The position numbers and the translations under genes were made by a program. Under the pieces are notes generated by a model. That model was not told where the DNA came from. It did no database searches and saw only the letters and a list, made by a program, of their open reading frames with translations. Shown here in pieces: positions 11,357 to 25,021 of a stretch of DNA of 64,000 bases. Within the stretch, counting starts at the first letter, position 1. Each line of letters begins with the position of its first letter. This DNA comes from Liolophura sinensis (taxonomy: Eukaryota > Mollusca > Polyplacophora > Chitonida > Chitonidae). The DNA lies in the NCBI RefSeq assembly GCF_032854445.1, contig NC_088304.1, positions 7,081,704 to 7,145,703 on the forward strand, in the 5' to 3' direction.

Positions 11357-13206
11357 GCGTCTGGTCAATCTCGGAACCGGGTAACTCGATTAATCCCACT
11401 CTCAGATCAACCTTTTTCACCTTTCTGGAGATATGGAGGAATTGGTATCCAGCAGGGCTGTCAAGAGATGAGGAGGCCATCCAGATTATCATTAGGCTGA
11501 TGTCTGTAGGAGATAATAATTACTGAAGGGCATTGATGTGTTCTGAGCCAGGACACCGATTGTCATTAGCTGTGGTCTCAGACATTTATAGTAGACACTG
11601 ATGGCAATACAAAACGGAATTGTTAATAAAAATGTACAGTTTTTTTTTAAATCTTTGCAAAGATTTCAATGAAGTGAGATTCAATTACATACTATTGAGA
11701 CAAATATTGTTGGTAGCATGTGCCCTATAGGCCTACATGTCAATGCCATGAACACTGAGACTTTGATAAATAGCTGAAGGGGCCAGCACGACAGGTACTA
11801 GTGTAGATAATGCTGAGAAATCGCGAATCACAATTTCTGTTGTCGTCTGTGGCTTAAAGCTTAAATGTACAGTGCGTGAACGCCTTTCCATGGGTGTAGG
11901 AAGTCGGGTCCGGGTCAGTTTTCAGTATTTTCACATTTTCAGATTATTCCCAACAATATTCTTTATTTAAGATATCTGGTGCTTAAATAATGCTATAAAT
12001 AGTAAAATTTAAGGCGTTCGAAAATTCCGGTGTGTCACAACAAAGTACAAAGTTTGGCAAATGTACGCTTTGCAATTTATCACGTTCCCGTATAAATGAA
12101 AATATTTTCGGGGGGTACAGATAAGGCTTTGAAACTTCCTGAATGAAAACCAGAAAGAGTCTTGAAGCTTCCTTAAAGCGGTAACAGATAAAATGCAGTC
12201 TACTTCATATCCGATCGCCATCCCGTAGGCGTGTAGGCGTCATATTCATTACAGTGACCAATTACCATTGTTGATATAAATACGAATGCAGCCATGTTGT
12301 TTTGTGACATCACTTTTTTTATCTCCTCAATCAATCTTGTGTCCTAAAGTTTTCCTTGGTGCACTAATAGAGCTCCTTTAATGCAAGAATATATTCTTGA
12401 TTATACCACATTATTATTTTCTCCACCTATAGTGAGAGGTTGGAAGGAATATTAAGGTGATATAAAAGTGTAGCATTTCACAGCAGTTCTGTCTGAAGTT
12501 AGCAGGCAATGCTCTGTAATATCCACGATGCAGTTACATCTGGACAGCACAACCCTTCTCAAGTGTTCCTCAGCAGACAAAAAAGACGTATTTGTTAGGG
12601 TCGCGTGTCGCGGAAATCTGCTCAGATGTAAATTGATTTTTGAACGCCATTGCTAGATCTTAAGCCGGTATTACAGAACAGCTCGACATGTGGGTACACA
12701 CGGCATTGCTCTGAGCCCCTAAAAGACTTCATCGAACCACCAGGGTTCATTTACTGGTCAAAGCCAAAGAACCTTTAGGACATTTTTTTCCTTCGCAGAA
12801 ATATCAATGAACCCTTTCCGTCAGTTCATCTCGATGAGATCGATTTCATATCTAGAAGAGCGAGACGTGTGGATTCTGATATAATGATATTTAATTTTCT
12901 GTGTCCATGATACCGGTCAGGCTAATAGTGTATAGACAACTGTAGTTCTGGAAGTAAACTGCAATCCTTCAGCCACTTCTTAAAGATACTAAATTAAAAA
13001 CAAATCCCAACGTTGCAGAATGAGGTGGATTCGAGCTTGCGACCTCACTGACGATGGGATTATCGGCTGTGGTGAAGGCAACCTTAACTCGTGCTGGCTC
13101 GTGGCGAAAACTTTTGAAATTATTTTGTATGTCTACATATGTAAAATAAACACAATTCTTTCGCACATATACATATATAAAATTGAGAATAAATACAAAC
13201 TAGCAG
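11357..13206 (+). repeat. Monomer A, unit 2
   Basis: Almost identical to A1, with small indels (for example a run of six G near 12110 where A1 has cgcgggg). Ends at the same A/B join. tRNA-like remnant at 13023-13077. Confidence 0.85.
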
Positions 13207-15207
13207 GTCTGTGCGGATCATCATTAGTCTCATGTCTGTAGGACATAGTAATTCCTAAAGGGCATTGATGCGTCAGGACACCGATTGCAATTAGCCGTAA
13301 CATTGCGCACAATACAGCGGTCCTTACATCAGACCATGGTGGCAAAAAGTGGGAAATAATTAACAAAACTTTTCCGTTATATTAAAAGTCGCAAAGATCT
13401 TAATGAAGCGAGATTCTGATGTGAATTATGTGGAGGGAAAGCTTGATTGTAGCGTGTGACGTATTAGTAGATGTAAATTATTTGTTAGTGCTATGTGCAT
13501 TGATGCAGAAATTGTAAATGATGTAAAATCTAAAATCGCAATTGCTGTTGCCGTCCATGGATTCCAAGATACTATGGAATGGACCTTTTTCCTGAATAAA
13601 CAACATTATCTATTCAGTATATACCTAACTGAATGATATTACCTAATGGTAATATCAAAACATGTGTCGTTTCCCAGGAGATCTGTCTCAAGTTAGCAGA
13701 TAATGCTCTGTAATATCCACGACTACATCTACATCTAGACAGCTCAGTCCTTCTCTAGTGCTTTTCAGCAGACAAAAAAGACGTATTTGTTTGGATTGCG
13801 TGTTGCGGACCTCTGCTCAGATGAGAATTGAATTTTGGGCGACATCGGCAGATCTTCAGCCACTATTACTGAACAGCCCGTGTCGATACAAACCACATTG
13901 CTCTTAGCCCCTCAAAGAGTTTATCAAACTACCCAAGTTCATACACTGGTCAAGGCTAAAGAACCTTTGGAACATTTTTTCCGTCGCAGAAATATCAGTG
14001 AACCCTTTCCGTCAGTTTGGCTCGATGAGATCGATTCTAGAGAGGAGAGCGAGACGTGTGGATCCTGAGGGCAAACAAGCAACTGTTTGACTTGGCACAA
14101 TTTTTATATTTTTGTTGACGTAACGGAGCCAGTAATAGGTGAGAATCGAAACGGAAATTTATGCAGATGTCTTCATTACAAAAAAGGAATTGACCAACAG
14201 AGTGTACGTGGAAATCGCCAGTCCATGCAGGGTGTGGTTGGTTTGGCCATGACTTTTTTAAAGTGAGAGCAGTAAAGTAAAAGCATAAACTTTTGTTGAT
14301 CATCGATCCGTACAAACTTGATATCATTAATAGACTTCATGATAATCGTCGTACTTGTTAATTTTCCACGTTTACCTTAATCATCAGGCTAATAATGCGT
14401 AGAAAACTGTAGTTGTGGAAGAAAACTGCAGACTTTCACATTCCACCTTTTGAAACGTCTAACTTAAAACGACAACCGAACTTTGCAGCAAGAGCAGCTG
14501 GTTTCGAGCTTGCGACCTCAGTGGCCAGGGAATTATCGGCTGTGGTGAGATCAATCTTGACTCATGCTGACTCGTGTCGAAAATTTCCGTACACATTTGG
14601 GAATATTTTCTAGGTCTATATATGAAAAATAAATACAATTCTTTTACACATATACATATATAAATTGGAAAACACTGCTCCTCTTACCCATTCAAAAACA
14701 CAGAGGCAATCGTCGCTAACAGCCTTCGCCTTATTATGCAGTGCCAAGTCAGGTGAGGACCAGATTTGACATGAGCCGAACAGAGCTTCACCTTAAACCT
14801 GCCGTTGTGTTCAAAAGGATTTATTTGTTTATTTACGTCAATGGGAGTACCGTATGTCTCCTTACTTATTTGCGCTACATAATTTTAATGTGCATATGTA
14901 AACTCGTAAGTGTGCTAGCGGATATATGTTATCTCTGTCAATGTTAAGATTCCGGTACACAAGTAGGCATGAATTATTATAAATCAGATGACAGTAATCA
15001 TGAATTAGTTTTCTAGACTGATCAAATTACAAAGAAATAGATTATAAAACTATTCACGGACAACAACATTTATTTAACATGTTTAACCGCTACAACATAA
15101 AATGGATTTTCAAGTAATTTATTATTATTTACCGCAGCCCGGGAATCTTGCAGTCGTAAACTTTATCGAACATTGAATGACGATGACAAGAAAGCACTTT
15201 AACAGGA
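13207..15207 (+). repeat. Monomer B, unit 2
   Basis: Keeps the tgtctgtaggacatag landmark that B1 lost. Hairpin at 13634-13657, tRNA-like remnant at 14494-14550. The plus-strand frame that is open in B1, B3 and B4 has an in-frame TAG here (cattgctcttagccc, near 13905), which argues against a conserved protein. Confidence 0.85.
13634..13657. other. B-specific hairpin, unit 2
   Basis: Ten-bp perfect stem (TGATATTACC with GGTAATATCA) and loop TAAT. Confidence 0.7.
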
Positions 15208-16114
15208 GCGTCTAGTAAATCTCGGAACCGGTTAACTCGATTTATCACAAGTGCCATGTACATTGTGGAACACTGTAGTATATGACCTTCTCTTTAACAC
15301 ACCAAATGTTTTTCCATTGGTGAGAATAACACTTTGGAATTTCCTGAATCGACACCAGATATACACTTGAGACAGAACGGAGAACTTGTAATATGGAGTC
15401 TATTTCATATCCAATATCCTACCAATAAATACATAAAATATTATCTATTATAGTTTCATGTATCATCATTGCCATCAATACGATTAGGGAACCACGTTTA
15501 TGTTTTGACACTACTATCAGCATATTCTATAAAATAAATCAACCAAAAATTTCATCTCATGCGGTAAAAGTTCTCCCCAAAAATTTCACCCTTAGAGTAA
15601 TAGCTGCTTTGCGCAAGTACAGTGTGTAGTATTCTTCTCGATTTCATCACCTGACTTCAGGACACGCAAGGCATCTTGATATGATGTACAACATACAAAA
15701 CATTGTACAATGTGCGTGTAGAGTTATTGTTTATTTGCGTCAGTGGGAATACTTTATGTGTGCTTTCTGACTGGCCCCGCCTCCTATAAATGTTAATGTG
15801 TAAATCTAAAGTAACAGATCAGCCAGCGAATAATGATCGGGTACGTCTTACATATACTGATCTCTGTTGATGAGAGAATAGCTTACTCTAGATCGCCATA
15901 ACCACACAATTCTCTTCTACACTGACAAAATTACACAAAAATAGATAAAAAAAAACCATACAGAGACAGACATCAATATACAAAGTGGATTTTTAAGACA
16001 TTTATTAATATTTTACACAGCCTAAAAATCCTAGAGTCTACAAACCTTATCGAATCACGTCATATTTCCGTTAACAGCGCGAGAAAACGATGACAAGGAC
16101 GCATTTTAAGAGAA
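15208..16114 (+). repeat. Monomer C, unit 2 (shortened form)
   Basis: Jumps from ggttaactcgatttatcac directly to the gccatgtacattgtggaac block, so it lacks about 0.4 kb of the 5' half, including the tgtctgtaggagata landmark. C5 has the same join. The palindrome acattgtacaatgt is kept at 15700-15713. Confidence 0.85.
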
Positions 16115-17955
16115 GCGTCTGGTAAATCTCGAAACCGGACAACTTGGTTAATTCCACTCTCAAATCAACCTTTCCAACCTCTACGAAAGTATCCAGCAGG
16201 ACTATGAAAATATGGACAAGCCGTGCGGATCATGGTTTGGCTGACGTCTGTAGGAGATAGCAATTAGCAAAAACGACACTAATAGGTTTTAAGCAAGGGC
16301 ACTGACTGCCATCAGCCGTAACATTGGCATTTAGTCGTAGACATTTAAATCAGGCCCTGACGGCAAAAAGAGGGAATAATTAATAAAAACGAACCGGTAC
16401 AGTTAATTTAAAAAGTCGCGAAGAAATTGATGCAGTCAGATTCTCATGTGAATTCTGGTGAGAGAAAGGTTGATTGTAGCGTGTGAGCTATTAGGAGAGG
16501 TAAATTATTTGTTAGTGCCATGTGCATTGATGCAGAGACTGTAAATGATGTAAAATCTAAAATCGCATTTGCTGTTGCCCTCAGAGTACTCAGAGATGAA
16601 CCCTTTTCCAGTATGAACAACATTCACTCTTTTATATATAAGTAATTGAATATTACGGCTTTCGTAAATTTTGGTCTGTGTCAGGACAAACAGAGAGAGG
16701 CTAGCAGGCATATCAGGGTGATGTGAAAGTGTAGCATTTCCCAGCAGATCTGCCTGAAGTTAGCAGGCAACGCTCTGTAATATCCACCACGCAGATACAT
16801 CTGGACACCTCAACCCTTCTCAAGTGTTCCTCAGCAGACAAAAAAGACTTATTTGTTAGGGATTGATGTCGCTTAGATCTGCTCAGATGTATATTAAATT
16901 TCGGACGACATCGACAGATCTTAAGTCGGTATTACTGCTAGACGTGTCGATGAAAACTGCATTGCTCTAAGCCTCTGAAAGACTTCATCAAAGCACCGGG
17001 TTTTATTTACAGGTCCCCGGTAGAAAACCTTTAGGACATTTTTTCCGTCGCAGAAATATCAGTCAGCCCTTTGCGTTAATTCGAACACAGGAGATCGATT
17101 CTAGAGAGGAGAGCGAGACGTGTGGATTCTGAGGGTAAATAAGCAACTGTTTGGTTTGCCACAATTTTTATGCAAGAATCGGAAATTTTGTTGACGTAAC
17201 AGGGGTGCCAATGGAGGAGAATCGAAATTGAAATTTATCCACATGTCTTGATACAAAATAAGAAATGAGCAAGAAAGTGCACATGAAAACAATCGCATGG
17301 CCATGCAAGGTGTGGGTGGTTTGGCAATCGCTTTCTACAGAGCAGTAAAGCAAAAACATAGACATACCTGATGTCGTTGTTCAAGCCATACAAATCTGAT
17401 ATCATTAATTAACTTTGTGATAATCGTCGAACTCATCAATTTTCTATGCACATGATACCTGTCAAGCTAATAGTGTATAGAAAACTGTACTTCTGGAAAA
17501 AAACTGCAGCCCTTCACCAGCCACTTCTAAAACATTCTAACATATGAAGAAATCCGAACATTGCAGAAAAAGCTGGATTCGAGCTTCCGACCTCACTGTC
17601 CAAGGGATTGTCGGCTGTGGTGAGGGCAACCTTGACTCAAGCTGATTTTCTTGGTCTACATTATAAAATAAATCGGTTCTTTCTCACATATAATTAGATA
17701 AAATGGAAAATAAATCGAAACTAGCAGCTAATGATTATTCTTTGATTATGTGCTTTACAGACACGGGATAAAAAAAACCCGGTATACAGGTAAGTATGAA
17801 TTATTATAAATTAGACGACCACAATCATGAAATAATTTTCTAGACTTATCAATTTACTAATATTTTACACAGCCCAAAAATCTTGTAATCATAAACCCTA
17901 TCGAACCACGTGATGTTCCCCGTTATAACAATGACACGGTAGCACATTGAGAGCA
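16115..17955 (+). repeat. Monomer D, unit 2
   Basis: Keeps the ctctacgaaagtatccagc segment missing in D1 and D3. tRNA-like remnant at 17571-17625. The minus-strand frame of about 100 codons open in the other D copies is broken here by a 1-base loss near 17250 (cttgatacaaaat in place of cttgattacaaaat). Confidence 0.85.
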
Positions 17956-19271
17956 GCGTGTGGTAAGTATCGGAACCAGGTATCTCCATTTATTCCACTC
18001 TCCTTTCAGACCTCTATGGAAATATGTGGAATTTATTATCCAGCAGGACTATCTAAATATGAACGAGCCGTACAGATCATCATGAGGCTGATGTCTGTGG
18101 GAGACAGTAATTACTGATGCGCAATGAGCCAGGACAACAATTGTCATTAGCCTTGAAACCGTGTAGAATACAGTGGTTCTATACATTTATATCATACACT
18201 GATGGCAAAAAGCGGGCGGGGGATAATTAATACAGTTCATTTAAAAAGTCCCGAAGATTCTAATGAAATGAGATTCTTATGTGAATTCTTGAGAGATTGG
18301 ATGTAGTGAGCGACATCTTAGGAAATGTAAATTATTTGTTAGTGCCATGTACATTGACACAGAGATTGTAAATGTTGTGGAATCTAAACTCGCATTTGGT
18401 GTTGCCGTCAGTGGATTCGAAGATACAAGGTTATTACTGAACAGCCTGACGTGTCAATGCGACCCGCATCGCCCTGAGTCTCTGAAAGACTCAATCCCCC
18501 AGGGTTTATTTACAGTCCACCGATAAAGAGCCTTTAGGACAATTTTTCCGTCGCAGAAATATCAGTCAGCCCTTTGCGTTAATTCGGCCACAGGAGATCG
18601 ATTCTAGAGAGGAGAGCCAGACGTGTGCATCCTGAGTTTAAATAACCAACTGTTTGGTTTGGCACAATTTTTATGCCAGCAGCGGAACTTTTGTTGACGT
18701 AACGGGGCCGTCAAGGGAGGGTGAAAATTATCCAAATGTCTTGATTACCAAATAGTAATTGAGAAACCAAGTGTGCATGAAAGGCCATGCAGGCTGTGGG
18801 TGGTATGGTTATGGCTTTTTACAGAGCAATAAAGTTAAACCATAGATTTTATTGATGTTCTTCCTCAATCCATACAAAATGAGCTGCAAGAGTTGGATTC
18901 GAGCTTGCGACCTCAGTGACCAGGAGAATATAAGCTTTGGTAAGAGCAAGCCTGGATCGTGCTGACTCGCGCTCTAAAATAAATACAATTCTTTTGCAAA
19001 TTTTCCGATATAACATGGAGAATAAATATCAAAACACTTCTTCCTACCCATTTACCAAGACGCAGCCAATCAACGCGTACAGCCTTCCCCTTATTATTCA
19101 GTATTAAGTCAGGTAAGTCTCAAACTTGTGTTAAGTACGAGCCGAATGGAGCTTCAGCTTGGACCTGCATTTTTACTCATAACGATTTATTCTGTTTTTG
19201 CGTGAATGGGAGTGCTGTAAGTACTGATTAATGCTACTACCTGATGTTCATTTGTAAATCGAAACTAGCAG
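17956..19271 (+). repeat. Monomer Ea, unit 2
   Basis: Full-length Ea: it keeps the segment from ccttgaaaccgtgtagaata to the ggattcgaagatacaagg join that Ea1 and Ea3 lost. A G-rich stretch aagcgggcgggggataa lies near 18208. tRNA-like remnant at 18890-18945. Fused to Eb at aactagcag/agatctg. Confidence 0.8.
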
Positions 19272-20011
19272 AGATCTGAAAACTATCGCCGGGCCATGCA
19301 GGCTGTGAGTGGCTGATCTGTTTTTTTACAGAGCAGTAAAGTGAAGTCACAGATTTTAACCATGTTGTTCCTCGATCCGTACAAAATGTATGAGAGAATT
19401 TAGTATAATTGATTTAATCAACAGATTTAGTAAGAAAGGCCAAACTCATTATGTTTCTACCTACACGAAAGTGGTCAGGGTTACAGGTGTAAGAATCTGC
19501 AACCCTTCACCTGACACTTCTCAAACCTCCTAACTTAAAGTCACAGCCAACATTTAAGTTACAGCGAGAGTTAGATTGGAGTCTACAACCTTACTGGGGA
19601 TTATAGTCTGTGGTGAGAAATGCCCTGGCTCATGTTGTCTTATATGTGGAAACTTTTCTACACATTTGGAAATCTTTTCTTGATCGACATTCATGTATGT
19701 AGATAAGTATAACTCTTTGCACATATGTGGTTAGTAAATACCAAGACGGTGTATCCGTCCAGGACGGAGATGATCAGTGCCTTGTTGTTCCCTTAATATA
19801 CAGAGTGCACACTCAGGTAAATAAGAAAACTGTCTTAGTTATTTTACGAGCTGTCAAAATTATTTATTACTTAGTTGCGTTAGTGGGAGTACTTTATGTG
19901 CTCCAACTGACAGGCCATGTTTCCTAATCTTAATGCGAAAATCTAAAGTAACGGAACTGCTAGCGGTTAATGATCGGGTACGTGTTACATATACTGATGT
20001 TGATGAGAGAA

Positions 20012-20023
20012 TAGCTTACTTTA
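20012..20023 (+). repeat. Target-site duplication, left copy
   Basis: tagcttacttta, repeated exactly at 20287-20298. The empty site in the other units reads tagcttactttaaatggcc once, for example near 8648. Confidence 0.9.
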
Positions 20024-20286
20024 TTTATTTATTTGATTGGTGTTTTACGAAGTTCTCAAGAATATTTCACTTATACGACGGCGGCCAGCATTATGGTGGG
20101 TGGAAACCGGGCACAGCCCGGGGAAAACCCACGACCATCCGCAGGTTGCTGGAAGACCTTCCCACTTACGGCCGGAGAGGAAGCCAGCATGAGCTGGACT
20201 TGAACTCATAGCGACCACATTGGTCAGAGGCTCCTGGGTCATTACGCTGCGCTAGCGCGCTAACCGACTGAGCCACGGAGGCCCCG
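20024..20286 (-). mobile_element. tRNA-derived SINE (molluscan type)
   Basis: A 263-bp element inserted into Eb of unit 2 and absent from the same site in units 1, 3, 4, 5 and 6. Read on the minus strand it begins with GGGGCCTCCGTGGCTCAGTC, a tRNA 5' end with a good A box (plus 20264-20275), followed by a B box GAGTTCAAGTCC (plus 20196-20207). A body follows with a hairpin CCGGGC-ACA-GCCCGG (20107-20121), and it ends in an (AAATA)-like tail, seen as tttatttattt at the plus-strand left edge. Exact 12-bp target-site duplications flank it, so mobilisation by LINE machinery is inferred. From memory, the core and tRNA head match a SINE widespread in bivalves and gastropods, perhaps of the MetaSINE group; the family name is not verified. 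Higher GC than its surroundings. Confidence 0.92.
20196..20275 (-). promoter_or_regulatory. Pol III internal promoter of the SINE (A and B boxes)
   Basis: Minus-strand A box TGGCTCAGTCGG (plus 20264-20275) and B box GAGTTCAAGTCC (plus 20196-20207), about 56 bases apart. Both are close to consensus, so the copy may be young. Whether it is transcribed cannot be told from sequence. Confidence 0.75.
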
Positions 20287-20298
20287 TAGCTTACTTTA
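20287..20298 (+). repeat. Target-site duplication, right copy
   Basis: Second exact copy of tagcttacttta, next to the tRNA-head end of the SINE. Confidence 0.9.
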
Positions 20299-20483
20299 AG
20301 TGGCCATCACCACAACATTGTCTTCTATACTGACAAACTTACACAGAAATAGAAAATAAAACCATACACAGACATTTATTAATATTTTACACAGCCCCCA
20401 AAATTCTATCGTCTACAAACCTTATCACCGATGTTTCCACTAATAACGCGAGATAACAAAAGCAGAAAAGCGCTTTTAGATTA

Positions 20484-23163
20484 GCGTCTGGTCAATCTCG
20501 GAACCGGGTAACTCGATTAATCCCACTCTCAGATCAACCTTTTTCACCTCTGGAGATATGGGGAAATTGGTATCCAGCAGGGCTGTCAAGAGATGAGCAG
20601 GCCATCCAGATTGTCATTAGGCTGATGTCTGTAGGAGATAGTAATTACTGAAGGGTATTGAAGGGTTCTAAACGAGGGGACAGATTGTCATTAAAGATGT
20701 GTAGAATACAGCGCTCTAGACATTTATAACAGACCATGATGGCAAAAAGGGGAATAATTAATTAAAATGTACAGTTCATTTAAAAAGATGCGACGATCTT
20801 ACAGAAGTGAGATTCTCACGTGAATTCTACTGAGATAAAGGCTGATTGTACATTTTATCTCTTAGGTGATGTAAATTAACCTTCAATGCCAGGTGTACTA
20901 ATGTAGAGAAGTTGGAGAGGACAAAAAGGTGTGTTTACTTAAGAACGTGATGCCTTGGATAACAGGCGATGTTGGAGTCTGTGGCTCTAAACATGCAATG
21001 GTCTTGTATTTTTTCGCCGACGAAAGTCATGCGGGAAATCGTTGTGTATTGATGTAGAGAAGTTGGAGAGGACTAAAAGGTGTGTTTACTTAACAATGTG
21101 ATGCCTTGGATATCAAGCGATGTTGTAGTCCCTGGCTCTAAACATGCAATGGTCTTGTATTTTTTCACAGACGAAAGTCATGCGGGAAATCGCTTTGTAT
21201 TTGTCTTGCGCTAAATACTTTTACAACCTAGCACCTACCAAGATAACGTTTTCTACACTTTCACATCTTTTTTGAAAATGTTGCTTTGTGTCACAATAAA
21301 TTTTAACATTTTCACACTGGAATATGTCACCCTCTCTTTAATACAACAAAATATTTTCATCAAAATCCCACCTGTAAATGACAAACATGGCCATGGTATT
21401 TATTGTAAATACCATCATTACTATCAATACGACTGGAATCACGTTATCTGTAACATCACTGTAAGCATGCTAAAGAAACAAAAAATCTCATGTTTTCCGA
21501 TCAGAGGTATCTGGTTTCTAATGTTTAATCCTTGGTGCAAAAGCTCCTTTGCAAAGAATACAGTTTTTTTTTTGATAATATCCCTTCATTTCACGACAAA
21601 CAGAGAGATGCTAGAAGGCATATTAAGGTGATGTAAAAGTGTTGCGTTTCACAGATCTGTCTGAAGTTAGCAGACAATGCTCTCTAATATCCACGACACA
21701 GTTACACATGGACAGTACAGCCCTTCTCAAGTGTTCCTTAGAAGATAACACAGACGTATTTGTTAAGGATTGGTGTAGCGGAGATCTGCTCAGATGTAAA
21801 TTGAATTTAAGGCGCCATCCACAGGTGTTAAGGAGGTAATAATGAACAGCCCGACGTGTCGATTCAACCCGCATCGCCCTGAATCTCTGAAAGATTCAAT
21901 CCACCAGGGTTTTTCTACAGTCCACCGATAAAGTGCCTTTAGGACATTTTTTCTGTCACAGCAGTATCAGTGAACCCTTCGCGTTAATTCGGCCACAGGA
22001 CATCGATTCTACCGAGGAAATCGAGACGTTGAATCCTAAGTGTGTATAAGCAACTGTTTGGTTTGCCACAATTTTTATGCCAGCAGCTGAACTTTCGTCG
22101 ACTTAACGGAGCTGCCCAGACACGGGAATAGAAGCCAAAATTTATCCAGATGTCTTGATTACAAAATAGAAATTCATCAACAAACTGTAAGTGAAAACAA
22201 TCACTAGGCCATGCAGGGTTTAGGTGGTTGGTGGTAGCTTTTTACAGAGCAGTAAAGTGAAAGCGTAGATTTGATTTGATACAAAATTGATATCATTAAA
22301 TGATTTAGTAAAAATAGTTGTACGCATTAATTTTCTATGTTCATCATACCCGCCAGGTTATCTGTGCAAGAAAACTCCAGACTTTCACCTTTTACTTTTT
22401 AAAACTTCTAACTTAAAACGACAACCGACGCAAGAGCTGGATTTGAGCTTGCTACCTCACTGACAAGGGTTTCACTACCTATGGTTAGACCAACCTTGGC
22501 TCATGCTGACTCGTGTCTTTTGTACACATCTGGAAACATTTTCTAACCCAATATATGTAAAATAAAACCAGTTTTTTGCACATATACATGTGTACAATGG
22601 AGAATAATCATCAAAACCGCTCTTCCCAACATTCATCAACACGGAGTCATTCAACGCTTACAGCCTTCCATTTATTATGTCGTGCCAAGTCAGGTGAGAA
22701 CCAAGATTGTTTTAGATACGAACCCAATTGGGCTTCAGCTTGAACCTGCATTTGTACTCAGAATGATTTATTGTTTATTTGCGTGAGTGGGAGTACTTTA
22801 TGTGTAGTGACTGATTAATGGTGCTACGTAATGTAAATGTGTGAATCGAAACTAATAGCTCAGCTAGCGATTACAGTTCGGACATGTGTTATACAGACAG
22901 TCATCTCTGTTAACGATAACAGACCAGTATAAATAGAAGCATGAATTTTTACAAATTAGACGACCATAACATTGAAATTGTTTTCTAGACAGATCATATT
23001 CCACAGAAACAGGATCATAAAAGACAAACACCATTACATCAAGTGAATTTTTCTAGTAATTTACTAATATTTTACACAGCCCGAAAGTCTTGTAATCATA
23101 AACCTTATGGAACCGCGTGAAGTTTTCCGTTAATGACGATGGCAGCAAAGCATTTTAAGAGGA
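20484..23163 (+). repeat. Monomer F, unit 2
   Basis: Preceded by an agcagaaaagcgctt string shared only with F5. It holds two copies of the 151-bp repeat (20901-21204) and a tRNA-like remnant (22435-22490). A 119-codon frame at 21272-21631 is open only in this copy and is not convincing as a gene. Confidence 0.85.
20901..21204 (+). repeat. 151-bp F repeat, 2 tandem copies (unit 2)
   Basis: Copies start at atgtagagaagttggagagg at 20901 and 21052, exactly 151 bp apart. The first copy reads ttcgccgacg where the others read ttcgcagacg. Confidence 0.85.
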
Positions 23164-25021
23164 GCGTATGGTCAATCTCGGAACCGGGTAACTCGATAAA
23201 TCCCACTCTCAGACCAACCTTTTTCACCTCTCTGGAGATATGGGGGAATTGGTATCCAGCAGGGCTGTCAAGAGATGAGCAGGCCATCCAGATTATCATT
23301 AGGCTGATGTCTGTAGGAGATAATAATTACTGAAGGGCATTGATGTGTTCTGAGCCAGGACACCGATTGTCATTAGCTGTGGTCTCAGACATTTATAGTA
23401 GACACTGATGGCAATACAAAACGGAATTGTTAATAAAAATGTACAGTTTTTTTTAACTCTTTGCAAAGATTTCAATGAAGTGAGATTCCAATAACATACT
23501 ATTGAGAGAAATATTGTTTGCAGCATGTGCCCTATAGGCCTACATGTCAATGCCATGAACACTGAGACTTTGATAAATAGCTGAAGGGGCCAGCACGACA
23601 GGTACTAGTGTAGATAATGCTGAGAAATCGCGAATCACAATTTCTGTGTTCGTCTGTGGCTTAAAGCTTAAATGTACAGTGCGTGAACGCCTTTCCATGG
23701 CTGTAGGAAATCGGGTCCAGGTCAGTTTTCAGTATTTTCACATTTTCAGATTATTCCCAACAATATTCTTTATTTAAGATATCTGGTGCTTAAATAATGC
23801 TATAAATAGTAAAATTTAAGGCGTTCGAAAATTCCGGTGTGTCACAACAAAGTACAAAGTTTGGCAAATGTACGCTTTGCAATTTATCACGTTCCCGTAT
23901 AAATGAAAATATTTTCGAGGGGTACAGATAAGGCTTTGAAACTTCCTGAATGAAAACCAGAAAGAGTCTTGATTCCTTAAAGCGGTAACAGATAAAATGC
24001 AGTCTACTTCATATCCGATCGCCATCCCGTAGGCGTGTAGGCGTCATATTCATTACAGTGACCAACTACCATTGTTGATATAAATACGAATTTAGCCATG
24101 TTGTTTTCTGACATCACTTTTTTTTATCTCCTCAATCAATCTTGTGTCCTTCTAAAGTTTTCCTTGGTGCACTAATAGAGCTCCTTTAATGCAAGAATAT
24201 ATTCTTGATTATACCACATTATTATTTTCTCCGCCTACAGTGAGAGGTTAGAAGGCATGTTAAGGTGATATAAAAGTGTAGCATTTCACAGCAGAAAAGT
24301 CTGAAGTTAGCAGGCAATGCTCTGTAATATCCACGACGCAGTTACATCTGGACAGCACAACCCTTCTCAAGTGTTCCTCAGCAGACAAAAAAGACATATT
24401 TGTTAGGGTCGCGTGTTGCGGAAATCTGCTCAGATGTAAATTGATTTTTGAACGCCATTGCTAGATCTTAAGCCGGTATTACAGAACAGCCCGACATGTG
24501 GGTACAAACGGCATTGCTCTGAGCCCCTAAAAGACTTCATCGAACCACCAGGGTTCATTTACTGGTCAAAGCCAAAGAACCTTTAGGACATTTTTTTCCG
24601 TCGCAGAAATATCAATGAACCTTTTCCGTCAGTTCATCTCGATGAGATCGATTTCATATCTAGAAGAGGGAGACGTGTGGATTCTAATATAATGATATTT
24701 AATTTTCTGTGTCCATGATACCGGTCAGGCTAATAGTGTATAGAAAACTGTAGTTCTGGAAGTAAACTGCAGCCCTTCTTCAGCCAGGTCTTAAAATTAC
24801 TAAATTAAAAACAAATCCGAACGTTCCAGAAGGAGCTGGATTCGAGCTTGCGATCTCACTGGCGATGGGATTATCGGCTGTGGTGAAGGCAACCTTAACT
24901 CGTTCTGGCTCGTGACGAAAACTTTTGGAATTATTTTGTATATATGTCTACATATGTAAAATAAACACAATTCTTTCGCACATATACATATACAAAATTG
25001 AGAATAAATACAAACTAGCAG
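23164..25021 (+). repeat. Monomer A, unit 3
   Basis: A1-A3 subtype. Starts gcgtatggtcaatctcgg, a variant shared with A4. tRNA-like remnant at 24834-24889. Ends at the common A/B join. Confidence 0.85.

Larger units (their letters stand above)
19272..20483 (+). repeat. Monomer Eb, unit 2, interrupted by a SINE
   Basis: Like Eb6 it keeps about 40 bp (gttattttacgagctgtc block, near 19840) absent from Eb1, Eb3, Eb4 and Eb5. tRNA-like remnant at 19567-19617, CCGTCC-A-GGACGG at 19755-19767. The SINE lies at 20024-20286. Confidence 0.85.
11357..23163 (+). repeat. Higher-order repeat unit 2
   Basis: 11807 bp, the longest unit, partly because of the SINE insertion at 20024-20286. Order A-B-C-D-Ea-Eb-F as in unit 1. 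It shares with unit 5 a strongly shortened C and a distinctive F start (agcagaaaagcgctt). It keeps the full Ea, with units 4 and 5. Confidence 0.95.

Noticed and set aside
21272-21631. 119-codon open frame, the longest in the window
   Set aside because: It is open only in F2, is partly built from low-complexity AT-rich sequence, matches no family I recognise and is broken in the other F copies.
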